Assembly (NCBI GenBank): GCA_948144175.1
Contig: CANXME010002336.1
Coordinates: 214,824-278,823 of the forward strand
DNA from: Closterium sp. NIES-65
Lineage: Eukaryota; Streptophyta; Zygnematophyceae; Desmidiales; Closteriaceae
DNA: 64,000 nucleotides
Reading direction: 5' to 3'
Shown here: piece after piece, positions 1 through 11,812 of the stretch
How the letters are laid out: each line of letters begins with the position of its first letter
How positions within the stretch are numbered: position 1 is the first letter of the stretch
Position numbers and translations under genes: made by a program
Notes under the pieces: generated by a model
Database searches by the model: none
Told to the model about the DNA's origin: nothing
The model's input: only the letters and a program-made list of their open reading frames with translations

Positions 1-83
1 CTACATGCCTTGAAACGAAGTTCACGAAGTTTCCCTTCAGCAGCAGTACGGGACCAGCCCAAGCACCACTCGCGCTTCTGCAC

Positions 84-780
84 ATGGATGTGGTGGGCCC
101 TATGAGGGCCAATTCTCTCTCGGGCAGCTGCTACTTCTTGACAATTGTGGACGACCACACGCGTGCGGTGTGGGTGTACCCTCTCAAGACCAAGGGGGAG
201 GTGGCAGTGGCTGTTCTTAAGGAGTGGATGCCGAGAGCTCAAAAGGAGAGCGGACACAAGGTGAAGGTGATCCGCACCGACAATGGGGGAGAATTCATTG
301 GCGCTGATTTTGAGGCGGTGCTCAAGAAGAAGGGGATTCAACATCAACTCACAGTGCCCTAAATCCCTCAGCAAAATGGCGTGGCTGAGTGGTTCAACCG
401 GACCCTGCAGGAAGGTGCTCGCACTCTCCTTGGGCGTGCAGGGCTGCCAGATCCGTTTTGGGTGACTGCATTGCGGCAGGTCGCCCTTGTGAAGAACAGG
501 GTGCTGGCGACTGTGGGGGACAAGCAGTGGGTCCCCTACACCAAGTGGTATGGGAGTGCACCAGCAGTCAACATGCTGAGAGCCTTCGGTTGCATGGTGG
601 TGTTTCATGTGCCTAAGGAGAAGAGGGGAAAACTGGAAGCTTCTGGGAGATGGGGTGTGCACTTGGGGCTTGCTAAGGATCACAAGGGCTGGTTGATATG
701 GGATTTGACCAGCCAGCAGCTGACTGTGTCAAGGGATGTGAAATTCCTTGAGTCCTTGTACTACAAGGAGTGGAAGCAGC
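84..780 (+). pseudogene. copia integrase region
   Basis: Integrase catalytic core, which in the family cuts and joins element DNA into the host. Recognisable landmarks are the core start MDVVGPM, the VDDHTRAVWVYPL strand, the RTDNGGEF block, and the NGVAEWFNRTLQEGARTLL helix. The C-terminal copia-type segment (AFGCMVVFHVPKEKRGKLE, then the GVHLG block) follows. The segment after about 780 is a Glu/Gln-rich linker including a CAG-type glutamine stretch near 910-945, typical of the loosely conserved link between integrase and RT in copia polyproteins. It is a fossil part of the element at 1-2753. Confidence 0.88.
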
Positions 781-1119
781 AGAAGCTTCCAACGACACCG
801 CTAATTGTCAAGGCCGATGAGGTGCAGCGGCCTTCGAGGCAAGTGGAGGTTTCTGTCTCTGAGAACGAGATATCTGGGGTTACTGAGGATGGGGGAGAAC
901 CTGAGGTGGAGGAGCAGCAGCAGCAGCCGCAGCAACAGCAAGGTGCTCCACAAGGTGCCGCACGTCCGGCTGACCGTCCTAGGAGGGATCTGCGCCCTCC
1001 TAACCGGCTGACCTATCGGAGCTTTGGCAAGCCAAAGGTGGTAAGGGGTGGGAGTGTGGCTGACCAGTGTGATGAGGATGAGATAGCACACTGCTACAGG
1101 GCAGCCGTTCCTGAGCCCA

Positions 1120-1800
1120 AGACGCTAGCTGAAGCATTGAGCGGGCCGGATGCTGAAAAATGGAAGCAGAGTGTGAATGAGGAGTATGACTCTCTGCTGG
1201 AGAACGAGACGTGGGAGCTGTGTGAGCTGCCACCTGGGAAGAAGGCCACTACTTCCAAGCTGATCTTGAGGCATAAGTACGGACCAGATGGGGAGCTGAC
1301 CCGCTACAAGTCAAGGCTTGTGGCTAAGGGGTTTTTTTAGACAAAGGGGAAGGATTTTGACGAGATCTTTGCTCCTGTGGGGAAAGGCACAACATTGAAA
1401 GTGTCACTGGCAATGGCAGCAAACCGTGGATGGCGGGTGAAGCAGATGGACATCACCATTGCCTTCCTCAATGGGATCATTCTGGAGGAGCTGTACATGT
1501 TACAGCCTGAGGGTTTGGATGATGGGAGCGGCAGGGTGTGCAGGCTGAAGAAGGCCATCTATGGCCTGAAGCAGGCTCCTCGTGCATGGTACCACAAGCT
1601 AGAGGAGACACTGCTGGTTGGGGGGTTCAAGAAGAGTGAGTGTGACCACAGCCTGTTCCTGCTACAAGAGAAGGAGCGGTTTCTCATGCTCGTGGTGTAT
1701 GTGGACGACATCTTGCTCTTCTCTGAGTCGTCTGCAATGATTGAGCATGTGGAGGAGATGCTAGAGATGTAGTTCAAGTGTTCCAAGATGGGAGATGTGA
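1120..1800 (+). pseudogene. copia reverse transcriptase region
   Basis: RNA-dependent DNA polymerase domain (RVT_2 type). The family-typical opening (EALSGPDAEKWKQSVNEEY) is followed by the YKSRLVAKGF strand, the QMDITIAFLNG block that holds the first catalytic Asp, the YGLKQAPRAWY block and the YVDDILLF catalytic motif. These identify a copia-type polymerase with high certainty. It is a part of the broken element at 1-2753. Confidence 0.9.
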
Positions 1801-2696
1801 AGTACTACCTGGGGATGCATGTGGAGAGGGACCTTGACAAGGGAGTGTTGAGGTTGCACCAGAGGAAGTACTGTGAGGGGCTGGCCGAGAAGTATGGGCT
1901 GCAAAATGGAGGGAAGCCAGCCACCCCACTACCTTCAGAGTTCACAGTGGAGCCCTGTGCTGATGAGGAGGTGGTGGGTGAGAGTGACAGGAAGCTGTTT
2001 CATTCCATGGTGGGGGCACTCAACTATGCGGCTAACCATACGCGGCCTGACATTGCCTTTGCTACATCCAGGCTTGCCAGTGTGGTTTCACGCCCCAGTC
2101 ATGAGCAGCAGGAAGCGGCCAAGATGTTGGTCCGCTATGTGAGCGCTACGGCATCAGTGGGCTTGGAGTACAATGCTATGCGACAGAGGCTGCAGAGGGG
2201 TGTAGCTGATTTGGGCAAGGGGGAGATGCTCCTGACCTGCTACACCGACGCCAGCTTCAACTCTGTGAAGGCGGATGGCACCAGCATTGTGGGCTATGTG
2301 TGCCTGTTTGGAGGTGGTGCAGTGAGCTGGCGCAGCAAGAAGCAGAACGAGGTGGGGCAGTCCTCGTGTAAGACAGAGTACATGGCCCTGCATCATGGGG
2401 CAAAGGAGGTAGTGTGGCTGAGGCGTTTGTTGGAGGAGATGGGAGTGTGCCAGAAGGAGCCGACTGTGATTTTCTGTGACAATGAGTCGGCTGTGAAGCT
2501 TGCCAAGAACGCTTGCCTTCATGGGCTGACGAAACACATCAGGCCCAAGTGGCACTGGGTGAGGAGGCTCCTGGACAAGGAGGTGCGACTGGAGATTGTG
2601 AAGACCCATCAGCAGGCGGCTGACATTCTCACCAAGCGCCTGGCTGAATCTGAGCATTGGAAGGGCATGAAGCTTGCTGGGATGAGTGTGCATTGA
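1800..2696 (+). pseudogene. copia RT connection and RNase H region
   Basis: The RT connection (GDVKYYLGMHVERD) leads into a copia RNase H, which in the family removes the RNA strand during reverse transcription. The signature CYTDASF, the SWRSKKQ block, the TEYMAL block, the CDNESAVKLAKN block, and the closing THQQAADILTKRL are all present. The coding part ends at 2696, just before the purine tract that primes second-strand synthesis. Confidence 0.9.
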
Positions 2697-2753
2697 GGGT
2701 GCATGCTTGAGCTATGGCATGTGGGATGATGGTTGGCAGCCAAAGGGGAAGTT

Positions 2754-3620
2754 TGTTGTGTGATGCAATCATATGCATTCACGTCTGTCTGCCTCCCATC
2801 ACATGTTCGTGCGTTGCATGCGTGGTGTGAGCGTGTGCAAGAAATTGTGTTCTGTGTGGTTTGAATTTTCTGAGTGTGTGCAAATGTTATTTGGCTTGAG
2901 CAGATATCTGAAGTGACTTCTCTGCTCAAGAGCTTTCCGACGAACCAAGTATCTTCAATCGGAGCACGAACAAGAAAGTTGCGAACGTAGGAGTTCGTAT
3001 GCTTTTCATATTTGATTGTGGCAACTGTGGGAAGTTGTGGGGTTGACTCAATATGGGGTAGAGACTTTTGGGGGTTGGAAAATTCGTCTTTTCTACTGTA
3101 GCTGCTGCCAAATGGTTGGGAGAAACCAAACCAGGTTGGCAAGTGTGGCCAAGTTGGGCAAGGTGGATGGCATGGGTTGGGAAAGTGACAAAAGTGAAAG
3201 TGGGGTTGCCTATGGAGAGGGGAATTGTGTGGCATGGGGTTTCCTTGGTTGGAGACTCTCTTGGGACCTTCCCTCTTGTCCTCGTCATCCCATCCCACCT
3301 GGTTTATTGCCACTCTAACTCTCTTGTGTAGTAATTGTGAAATTGTGAGACAATTGTGATTGAGTTAAGATTCCTTAGGCAGCATACCCCCCAATGCGCC
3401 GAAATCGATAACTCAAGATTTTCTTACCTCTTTATACGACTCAAATTGGGAAATGTAGCTACAATCTAGGGCTACAACATATCTGAAATTGGTGAAGTTT
3501 TAACCGTGCACCTTTCGTCGACGGCGTTTCTTGTGAAGTTGACGTTTCTGTCCAGAATTTTAAGCCAACGATTTTGAGAAATTTAAGCACCTAATCTTCG
3601 TAGACTCCGTCCTTAGCATC
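2754..3620. other. probable 3' LTR start plus non-coding spacer
   Basis: An LTR of the upstream copia element probably starts at 2754 (TGTTGTGTGATGC), directly after the purine-rich tract. I cannot place its far end because no second copy of it lies in the window. From about 3340 the sequence becomes A+T-richer and holds no recognisable coding signal. Overlapping open frames on both strands are low-quality and share no motif with a known family. Confidence 0.45.
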
Positions 3621-4318
3621 TTACACAGCCCATGCCTTTGGTCCCTTCTCTGGTTCACGCTGGAATGGCTTGATGTGACAGATTTGACTGCTCCCCAACG
3701 CTTGCCCAAATTGGAGATAGCCTTGTGCGCTCTTCCGCACCCACGGGCTCTTCTCCGGGTCGTTCTCGGGACGCTTCTCCGTTCCTTCCATCACCTCCAG
3801 CAGGTCATAGTGATCAAACATATTCTCCATTCTGAAGGACCATTCAGCAAAGTTGTCGCCATTGAACTTGTGAAGCGCGGACACTCTTGGTTCGTCCCTA
3901 GAAGGTCCAAGAGTCGGTTGCACGGGCGCCACGGCTGACTCACGGGCTTGGCCTTGTACTTGGGCATCTCCATCGCCACCAGCACCTCTGCCACCCCTTT
4001 CTTCTGGTCCAACCAACGTCGAAGCTGCTCCAAGGGGCTCTGATACCACTTGTTATGGTCACAGTAGGCTTTAATGTGCCTAAAACGAAGGATAGAGTGC
4101 ACAGTTGGATTTCGGAACAGCGGCTTTAAATGTTCATAGCAATAACTCGCTATTGACTCGACACACACACACTCGACATCATGACCCATCATACACACAA
4201 TATTATGAGCATGATATATATGTTTATTTCATGCACTGATACCACTCCATGCACAAACGCATGCACGCACACGCACACGGACAACAAGCCGAGTGCAAAC
4301 CGTATGGTTGCACCAACA
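3621..4318 (-). mobile_element. Ty1/copia relic, 5' end (LTR, primer site, gag start)
   Basis: Read on the minus strand, this holds an LTR end (…GACCATAACA, edge at 4051), a primer-binding site TGGTATCAGAG at 4038-4048 matching the 3' end of initiator tRNA-Met as usual for plant copia elements, and the start of gag at about 3621-3990. The gag part has the copia N-terminal signature (KFNGDNFAEWSFRMENMF). The LTR can be followed from 4051 to about 4318, where satellite array 1 begins. Only the 5' end of the element is present, so it is a broken relic. Confidence 0.75.
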
Positions 4319-7300
4319 CAATGGACGGGCTGGACCAACAGGCCTGTTGGTCCAATCTAACGGGTGGACCAACAGGCCTGTTGGTGTAATCGACCGTTAG
4401 GACCAACAGGCCTGTTGGTCCAATGGAGCGGTTGGACCAACTGGCCTCTTTGTCCAATGGTCCGGCTGGACCAGCTGGCCTGTTGGTCCAATGGATAGGT
4501 AGGACCAACAGGCTTGTTGGTCCATAGGACCGGTTGGACCAACTGGCCTGTTCGTGCAATAGACCGGTTGGACCAACACTGGCATGTTTGTCCAATGGAC
4601 CGGTTGGACAAACAGGCCTCTTGGTCCAATGGACCGGCTAGACCAACAGGCCTGATGGTCCAATGGACTGGCTGGACCAACAGGCCTGTTCGTCCAATGT
4701 ACCGTTAGGACCAACTGGCCTGTTGGTCCAATGGACCGGCTGGACAACCTGACCTCTTAGTCCAATGGACCGGCGGGACCAACAGGCATGTTGGTCCAAT
4801 GTACCGGTTGGACTAACAGGCCAGTTGGTCCAATGGACCGTTAGGACCAACAGGCCTGTTGGTCCAATGGAGCGATTGGACCAACTGGCCTCTTGGTCCA
4901 ATGGACCGGCTGGACCAGCTGGCCTGTTGTTCCAATGGATAGGTAGGACCAACAGGCTTCTTGGTCCATTGGACCGTTTGGACCAACTGGCCTGTTGATG
5001 CAATGGACCGGTTGGACCAACACTAGCATGTTTGTCCAATGAACCGGTTGGACAAACAGGCCTCTTGGTCCAATAGACCGGCTAGACCAACAGGCATGTT
5101 GGTCCAATGGACTAGCTGGACCAACAGGCCTGTTGGTCCAATGGACCGTTAGGACCAGCTGGCCTGTTGGTCTAATGGACCGGCTGGACAACCTGACCTC
5201 TTAGTTCAATAGACCGGCTGGACCAACTGGCCTATTCGTCCAATTGACAGGCTCGACCAACAGGCCTGTTGGTCCAATGGAGCGGTTGGACCAACTGGCC
5301 TCTTGGTCCAATGGACCGGCTGGACCAGCTGGCCTGTTGTTTCAATGGATAGGTAGGACCAACAGGCTTGTTGGTCCATTGGACCGGTTGGACCAACTGG
5401 CCTGTTGGTGCAATGGACCGATTGGACCAACACTGGCATGTTTGTCTAATGGACCAGTTGGACAAACAGGCCTCTTGGTCCAATGGACCGGCTAGACCAA
5501 CAGGCCTGTTGGTCCAATGGACTGGCTGGACCAACAGGCCTGTTGGTCCAATGGACCGTTAGGACCAACTGGCCTGTTGGTCCAATGGACCGGCTGGACA
5601 ACCTGACCTCTTAGTCCAATGGAGCGGTTGGACCAACAAGCCTCTTGGTCCAATGGACCGGCTGGACCAGCTGGCCTGTTGTTCCAATGGATAGGTAGGA
5701 CCAACACGCTTGTTGGTCCATTGGACCGGTTGGACCAACTAACCTATTGAAGCAATGGACCGGTTGGACCAACACTGGCATGTTTGTCCAATGGACCGGT
5801 TGGACAAACAGGACTCTTGGTCCAATAGAGTGACTAGACCAACAGGCCTGTTGGTCCAATGGACAAGCTTGACCAACATGCCTGTTGGTCCAATGGACCA
5901 TTAGGACCAACTGGCCTGTTGGTCCAATGGACCGGCTGGACAACCTGACCTCTTAGTCCAATGGACTGGCTGGACCAACTGGCCTCTTCGTCCAATGGAC
6001 CGGCTCGACCACCAGGCCTGTTGGTCCAATGGAGCGGTTGGACCAACTGGCCTCTTGGTCCAATGGACCGGATGGACCAGCTGGCCTGTTGTTCCAATGG
6101 ATAGGTAGGACCAACAGGCTTGTTGGTCCATTGGACCGGTTGGACCAACTGGCCTGTTGATGCAATGGACCGGTTGGACCAACACTGGCATGTTTGTCCA
6201 ATGAACCGGTTGGACAAACAGGCCTCTTGGTCCAATAGACCGGCTAGACCAACAGGCCTGTTGGTCCAATGGACTAGCTGGACCAACAGGCCTGTTGGTC
6301 CAATGGACCGTTAGGACCAGCTGGCCTGTTGGTCCAATGGACCGGCTGGACAACCTGACCTCTTAGTTCAATGGACTGGCTGGACCAACTGGCCTATTCG
6401 TCCAATTGACAGGCTCGACCAACAGGCCTGTTGGTCCAATGGAGCGGTTGGACCAACTGGCCTCTTGGTCCAATGGACCGGCTGGACCAGCTGGCCTGTT
6501 GTTTCAATGGATAGGTAGGACCAACAGGCTTGTTGGTCCGTTGGACCGGTTGGACCAACTGGCCTGTTGGTGCAATGGACCGATTGGACCAACCCTGACA
6601 TGTTTGTCTAATGGACCGGTTGGACAAACAGGCCTCTTGGTCCAATGGACCGGCTAGACCAACAGGCCTGTTGGTCCAATGGACTGGCTGGACCAACAGG
6701 CCTGTTGGTCCAATGGACCGTTAGGACCAACTGGCCTGTTGGTCCAATGGAGCGGTTGGACCAACAAGCCTCTTGGTCCAATGGACCGGCTGGACCAGTT
6801 GGCCTGTTGTTCCAATGGATAGGTAGGACCAACACGCTTGTTGGTCCATTGGACCGGTTGGACCAACACTGGCATGTTTGTCCAATGGACCGGTTGGACA
6901 AACAGGACTCTTGGTCCAATAGACTGACTAGACCAACAGGCCTGTTGGTCCAATGGACTGGCTTGACCAACATGCCTGTTGATCCAATGGACCATTAGGA
7001 CCAACTAGCCTGTTGGTCCAATGGACCGGCTGGACAACCAGACCTCTTAGTCCAATGGACTGGCAGGACCAACTGGCCTCTTCGTCCAATGGACCGGCTC
7101 GACCACCAGGCTTGTTGGTCCAATGGAGCGGTTGGACCAACTGGCCTCTTGGTCCAATGGACCGGCTGGACCAGCTTGCCTGTTATTCCAATGGATAGGT
7201 AGAACCAACAGGCTTGTTGGTGCAATGGACCGGTTGGACTAACACTGGCATGTTTGTCCAATGGACTAGCTGGACCAACAGGCCTGTTGGTCCAATGGAC

Positions 7301-10300
7301 CGTTAGGACCAACTAGCCTGTTGGTCCAATGGACCGGCTGGACAAGACCTCTTAGTCCAATGGACCGGCTGGACCAGCTGGCCTCTTCGTCCAATGGACC
7401 AGCTCGACCAACAGGCCTGTTGGTCCAATGTACCGGTTGGACCAACAGGCCTGTTGGTCGAGTGGACCGGCTGGACCAACAGGCCTATTGGTCCAATGGA
7501 GCGGTTGGACCAGCTTGCCTCTTGGTCCAATGGACCAGCTGGACCAGCTGGCCAGTTGGTCCATTGGATAGGTTGGACCAACTGACTTGTTGGTGCAATG
7601 GACCGGTTGGACCAACACTGGCATCTTCGTCCAATGAACCGGTTGGACCAAAAGGCCTGTTGGTCTAATGGACTGGCTAGACCAACTCGCCCTGTTGGTC
7701 CAATGGACTTGTTGGACCAACTGGCCTGTTGGTGCAATGGACCGGTTGAATTAACTGGCCTGTTGGTGCAATGGACCGGTTGGACCACCATTGGCGTGTT
7801 GGTGCAATGGACCGGTTGGACCAACAGGCCTATTGGTCCAATGGACCGGCTGGACCAAATGACATTTTGGTCCAATGGACCGGTTGGACCAACAGGCCTG
7901 CTGGTCCAATGGACCGTTAGGACCACCAGGCCTGTTGGTCCAATGGAGCGGTTGGACCAACTAGCCTCTTGGTCCAATGGACAGGCTGGACCAGCTGGTT
8001 TGCCGTTCCATTGGATAGGTAGGACCAACAGGCTTGTTGGTCCATTGGACCGGTTGGACCAACTAGCCTGTTGTCGCAATGGACCAGTTTGACCAATTCT
8101 GGCATGTTTGTCCTAATGGAACCGTTGGACAAACAGGCCTCTTGGTCCAATGGACCGGCTACTCCAACAAGCCTGTTGGTCTAATGGACTAGCTGGACCA
8201 ACAGGCCTGTTGGTCCAATGGACCGTTAGGACCAACTGGCCTGTTGGATTAATGGACCGGCTATACCACCTGACCTCTTGTTCCAATAGACCGGCTGGAC
8301 AACCTGGCCTCTTCGTCCAATAGACTGGCTAGACCAACAAGCCTGTTGGTCCAATGGACCAGTTGGACCGGCTAGACCAACAGGCCTATTGGTCCAATGG
8401 AGCGGTTGGACCAGCTGGCCTCTTGGTCCAATGGACCGGCTGGACCAGCTGGCCTGTTAGTCCATTGGATAGGTTGGACCAACTGGCCTGTTGGTGCAAT
8501 GGACTGGTTGGACCAACACTGGCATGTTGGTCCAGTGGACTTGTTGGACCAACAGGCCTATTGGTCCAATGGACCGGCTGGACCAATTGGCCTTTTGGTC
8601 CAATGGACCGGCTGGACCAACAGGCCTGTTGGTCCAATGGACCAATTGGACAAACAGGCCTCTTGAACCAATGGACCGGCTAGACCAACAGGCCTGTTGG
8701 TCCAATTGAGCTGTTGGACCAAATGGCCTCTTGGTCCAATGGACAGGCTAGACCAACAGGCCTGTTGATCCAATGGACCGGCAGGACCAACTAGCTTGTT
8801 GGTCCAATGGATAGGTAGGACCAACAGGCTTGTTGGTGCAATGGACCGGTTGGACCAACTAGCCTGTTGGTTCAATGGACCGGTTGGACCAACACTGGCA
8901 TGTTTATCCAATGGACCGGTTGGACAAACAGGCCTCTTGGTCCAATGGACCAGCAAGACCAACAGGCCTGTTGGTCCAATGGACTAGCTGGACCAACATT
9001 CCTGTTGGTCCAATGGACCGTTAGGACCAACTGGCCTGTTGGTCCAATGGACCGGCTTGACGAACTGGCCTCTTCGTCCAATGGACCGGCTCGACGAATA
9101 GGCCTGATGATGCAGTGGACCGGTTGGACCAACAGGCCTGTTGGTCGAATGGACCGGCTGGAGCAACTGGCCTATTTTTCCAATTGAGCGGTTGGACCAG
9201 CTTGCCTCTTGGTCCAATGGACCGGCTAGACCAGCTGGCCTGTTGGTCCATTGGATAGGTTGGACCGAACTGGCCTGTTGGTGCAATGGACCGGTTGGAC
9301 CAACACTGGCATGTTGGTCCAATGGACCGGTTGGACCAACAAGCCTGTTGGTCCAATGGACTGGCTGGACCAACTCGCCTGTTGGTCCAATGGACTTGTT
9401 GGACCAACTGGCCTTTTGGTGCAATGGACCGGTTGGACCACCATTGGCGTGTTGGTCCATGGACCCGTTGGACCAAAGGGCCTAATGGTCCAATGCACCG
9501 GCTGGACCAACTGACCATTTTGTCCAATGGACCGGTTGGACCAACAGGCCTGCTGGTCCAATGGACCGTTGGGACCAACAGGCCTGTTGGTCCTATGGAG
9601 CGGTTGGACCAACTGGCCTCTTGGTCCAATGGACAGGCTGGACCAGCTGGTTTGTGGTTCCATTGGATAGGTAGGACCAACAGGCTTGTTGGTCCATTGG
9701 ACCGGTTGGACCAACTAGCCTGTTGGTGCAATGGACCGGTTTGACCAACACTAGCATGTTTGTCCAATGGAACCGCTGAACAAACAGGCCTCTTGGTCCA
9801 ATGGACTGGCTGAACCAACAGGTCTGTTGGTCCAATGGACCGGCTGGACCAACTCGCGTGTTGGTCCAATGGACTTGTTGGACCAACGGGCCTATTGGTC
9901 CAATAGACCGGCAGGACTTATTGGCCTTTTGGTCCAATGGACCGTCTAGACCAACAGGCCTGTTGGTCCAATGGACCAATTGCACAAACAAGCCTTTTGG
10001 TCCAATGGACCGGCTAGACCAACAGGCCTGTTGGTCCAATGGAGCAGTTGGACCAACACTGGCATGTGGTCCAATGCACAGGCTGCACCGGTTGGTTTGT
10101 CGCTCCATTGGATAGGTTGGACCAGCATGCTTGTTGGTGCAATGGACCGGTAGGACCAACTGGCCTGTTGGTGCAATGGACTTGTTGGACCACCATTGGC
10201 GTGTTGGTCCAATGGACCGGTTGGACCAACGGGCCTATTGGTCCAATGGACCGGCTGGACCAACTGGCCTTTTGGTCCAATGGACCGGTTGGACCAACAG

Positions 10301-10807
10301 GCCTGCTGGTCCAATGGACCGTTAGGACCAACAAGCCTGTTGGTCCAATGGAGCGGTTGGACCAACTGGCCTCTTGGTCCAATGGACCGGCTGGACCATC
10401 TGGCCTGGTGGTCCATTGGACCGGTTGGACCAACTGGCCTGTTGGTGAAGTAGACAGGTTGGACCAGCTGGACCAACTCGCCTGCTGGTCAATGGACATG
10501 TTGGACCAACAGGCATGTTGGTTCAATGGACTAGCTGGACCAATTGGCCTCTTGGTCCAATGGACCGGCTGGACCAACTGGCCTGCTGGTCCTATGGACC
10601 GGTTGGACAAACAGGCCTGTTGGTCCAATGGCCGGCTACACCAACTGGCCTTTTGGTCTTTTGGATCGGTTGGACCAACAGGCCGGTTGGTCCAATGGAC
10701 CGGCTGGACCAACTAGTTTGTTGGTCCAATGGAGCGGTTGGACCAACAGGCCTCTTGGTCGAATGGACCGGCTGGACCAACTGGCCTGTTGGTCCATTGG
10801 ATTGGTT
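4319..10807. repeat. 34-bp palindromic satellite, array 1
   Basis: About 190 tandem copies of a 34-bp unit. The unit is a 13-bp half TTGGACCAACAGG, its exact reverse complement, then 8 bp (TGGACCGG), so 26 of 34 bp form a perfect palindrome centred on AGGCCT in the best units. This array mostly has the AGGCCT centre; array 2 mostly has TGGCCT. A longer 36-bp variant unit (marker CACTGGCATGTTTGTCC) recurs, giving a higher-order period of about 410 bp in the left half. The consensus contains no stop triplet on either strand, which produces long spurious open frames in all six frames. No gene is supported here. The left edge lies in a copia LTR; the right edge runs into a short unique stretch before a CT microsatellite. 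Confidence 0.95.
4493..6850. repeat. higher-order repeat inside array 1
   Basis: The marker GGATAGGTAGGACCAAC starts at 4493, 4937, 5347, 5689, 6099, 6509 and 6817. The gaps are 444, 410, 342, 410, 410 and 308 bp. Every one equals 34n + 36 (n = 12, 11, 9, 11, 11, 8), and each interval contains exactly one 36-bp variant unit lying about 80 bp after the marker. This shows amplification of multi-unit blocks with gain or loss of whole 34-bp units. Confidence 0.85.
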
Positions 10808-10874
10808 GTGTCGGAGAACGCCTCTCCTTCCTGCTGCTGTCCTCGTTCTTGCCGTCCGTCTTCTCCACCCGCCA

Positions 10875-10883
<9 letters not shown>
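10808..10883. other. short unique spacer after satellite array 1
   Basis: This stretch is not satellite and I do not recognise it. It ends in a run of C that passes directly into the CT microsatellite. No coding signal. Confidence 0.5.

Positions 10884-10940
<57 letters not shown>
10884..10940. repeat. (CT)n microsatellite
   Basis: An uninterrupted CT run of about 57 bp. On the minus strand it is (GA)n and follows the 3' untranslated tail of the LINE fragment at 10941-11590, so it may be the LINE's 3' tail repeat or an expansion from it. A similar tract lies on the other side of the fragment at 11599. Confidence 0.95.
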
Positions 10941-10943
<3 letters not shown>

Positions 10944-11592
10944 CGGTCGTCCATTGATATAACATGCCGTACAACGAGTATAGTTATCACACAACAGAAA
11001 CAAACATGTGAGTGACTACCCATGCTCCCTAGCAGCCCCTATGCGGGGGCTCAAGTGTTGCAAAACAGTCCCCTGGGTTCAGCTTCCCCTTCGGTCCTCC
11101 TAAGGGGGGGTTTTCCGCCTGTGCTGCAAGGTTCAGCTTCATGAGGAAGCTAACCGCCTGTGCTCTTTGCAGGGCCACCGACCACCGCTGGCGGAATTGA
11201 TGAAGCATCTTAGCGGCCTGGTAGGTAGAGGGGTCCGCATTAAAGAGCTTCCTCGCTGCCGTGTCAGCTAGGAGCTTGAGGAAGGTCGGTACTTCCTCGC
11301 AGGGGCAGCTGTAGGTTTCTTCTGCTAAGGGGAAGAACCCTGCGAAGTCTGCCCTGCCATGGTAAAGCCCTATTTTCTTGTCTGCTTGCTTCCGCGCTGC
11401 CCAGCCCCTCCCCTTCCTTGCCCTCTCATCTCGTTTGCTTATGGGGTCTGTGATCGTTACGTCTGCCAGCCATACCGCCCCCGAGGTCCGATCCCGGAAG
11501 GCCAAATCGGCCTTCTTGTTATCCACCGGGCTGAAGGCAGTGCATTCCTTGTGTACCGCAAACCCGGCATCTTGTGCCATGTGCTTGCATCC

Positions 11593-11598
<6 letters not shown>
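10941..11598 (-). mobile_element. LINE 3' fragment (endonuclease-like C-terminus and 3' UTR)
   Basis: The minus-strand frame from about 11590 to 11029 encodes the last ~190 residues of the same LINE protein that ends at 19839. Shared blocks include MAQDAGF, the DVTITDPIS strand, RKGRGWAA, FPLAEETY, FLKLLADTAARK, and HQFRQRWSVALQRAQ. The ADLAF…DVTITD pair with downstream lysines (QADKK) looks like the PD-(D/E)xK core of a restriction-like endonuclease. The reverse transcriptase part is absent, so this is a severe 5' truncation, as is usual for LINEs. About 90 bp of 3' UTR follows before (GA)n. Confidence 0.8.
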
Positions 11599-11656
<58 letters not shown>

Positions 11657-11670
11657 CTCTCTCTCTCTCC
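11599..11670. repeat. (CT)n microsatellite
   Basis: About 72 bp of CT repeat with one CG interruption near 11653. It lies between the LINE fragment and the end of the gypsy polyprotein. Serine/leucine-rich or arginine/glutamate-rich open frames across it are artefacts. Confidence 0.95.
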
Positions 11671-11812
11671 CACCTTCCCTTCTCTGCCTTGCTCCGCCTT
11701 AATCACCCACTGCCCCCTCCTGTGCTCGGGCTCGAGCTGCTTGTGCTCGTGTCACAGGACATCCATGCTGAGGCTTACTTTCCTTCACCAGGGCGGTGTT
11801 GCTCTGGTGCTC

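Larger units (their letters stand above)
1..2753 (+). mobile_element. Ty1/copia element, 3' part (cut by window edge)
   Basis: This is the downstream two-thirds of a copia-type LTR retrotransposon fossil. The domain order integrase, reverse transcriptase, RNase H is what places it in Ty1/copia rather than Ty3/gypsy. Gag, protease and the 5' LTR lie before the window. The body ends with the RNase H motif set and a purine-rich tract (AAAGGGGAAG, about 2742-2751) followed by a TG that probably starts the 3' LTR. Its protein differs clearly from the copia family at 36901-56524, so it is a separate subfamily. It is broken (about three breaks) but still easy to read, suggesting moderate age. Confidence 0.9.

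Noticed and set aside
2154-3313. Minus-strand frames opposite copia RNase H and its LTR
   Set aside because: Shadow frames of a recognised domain, with no motif of their own.
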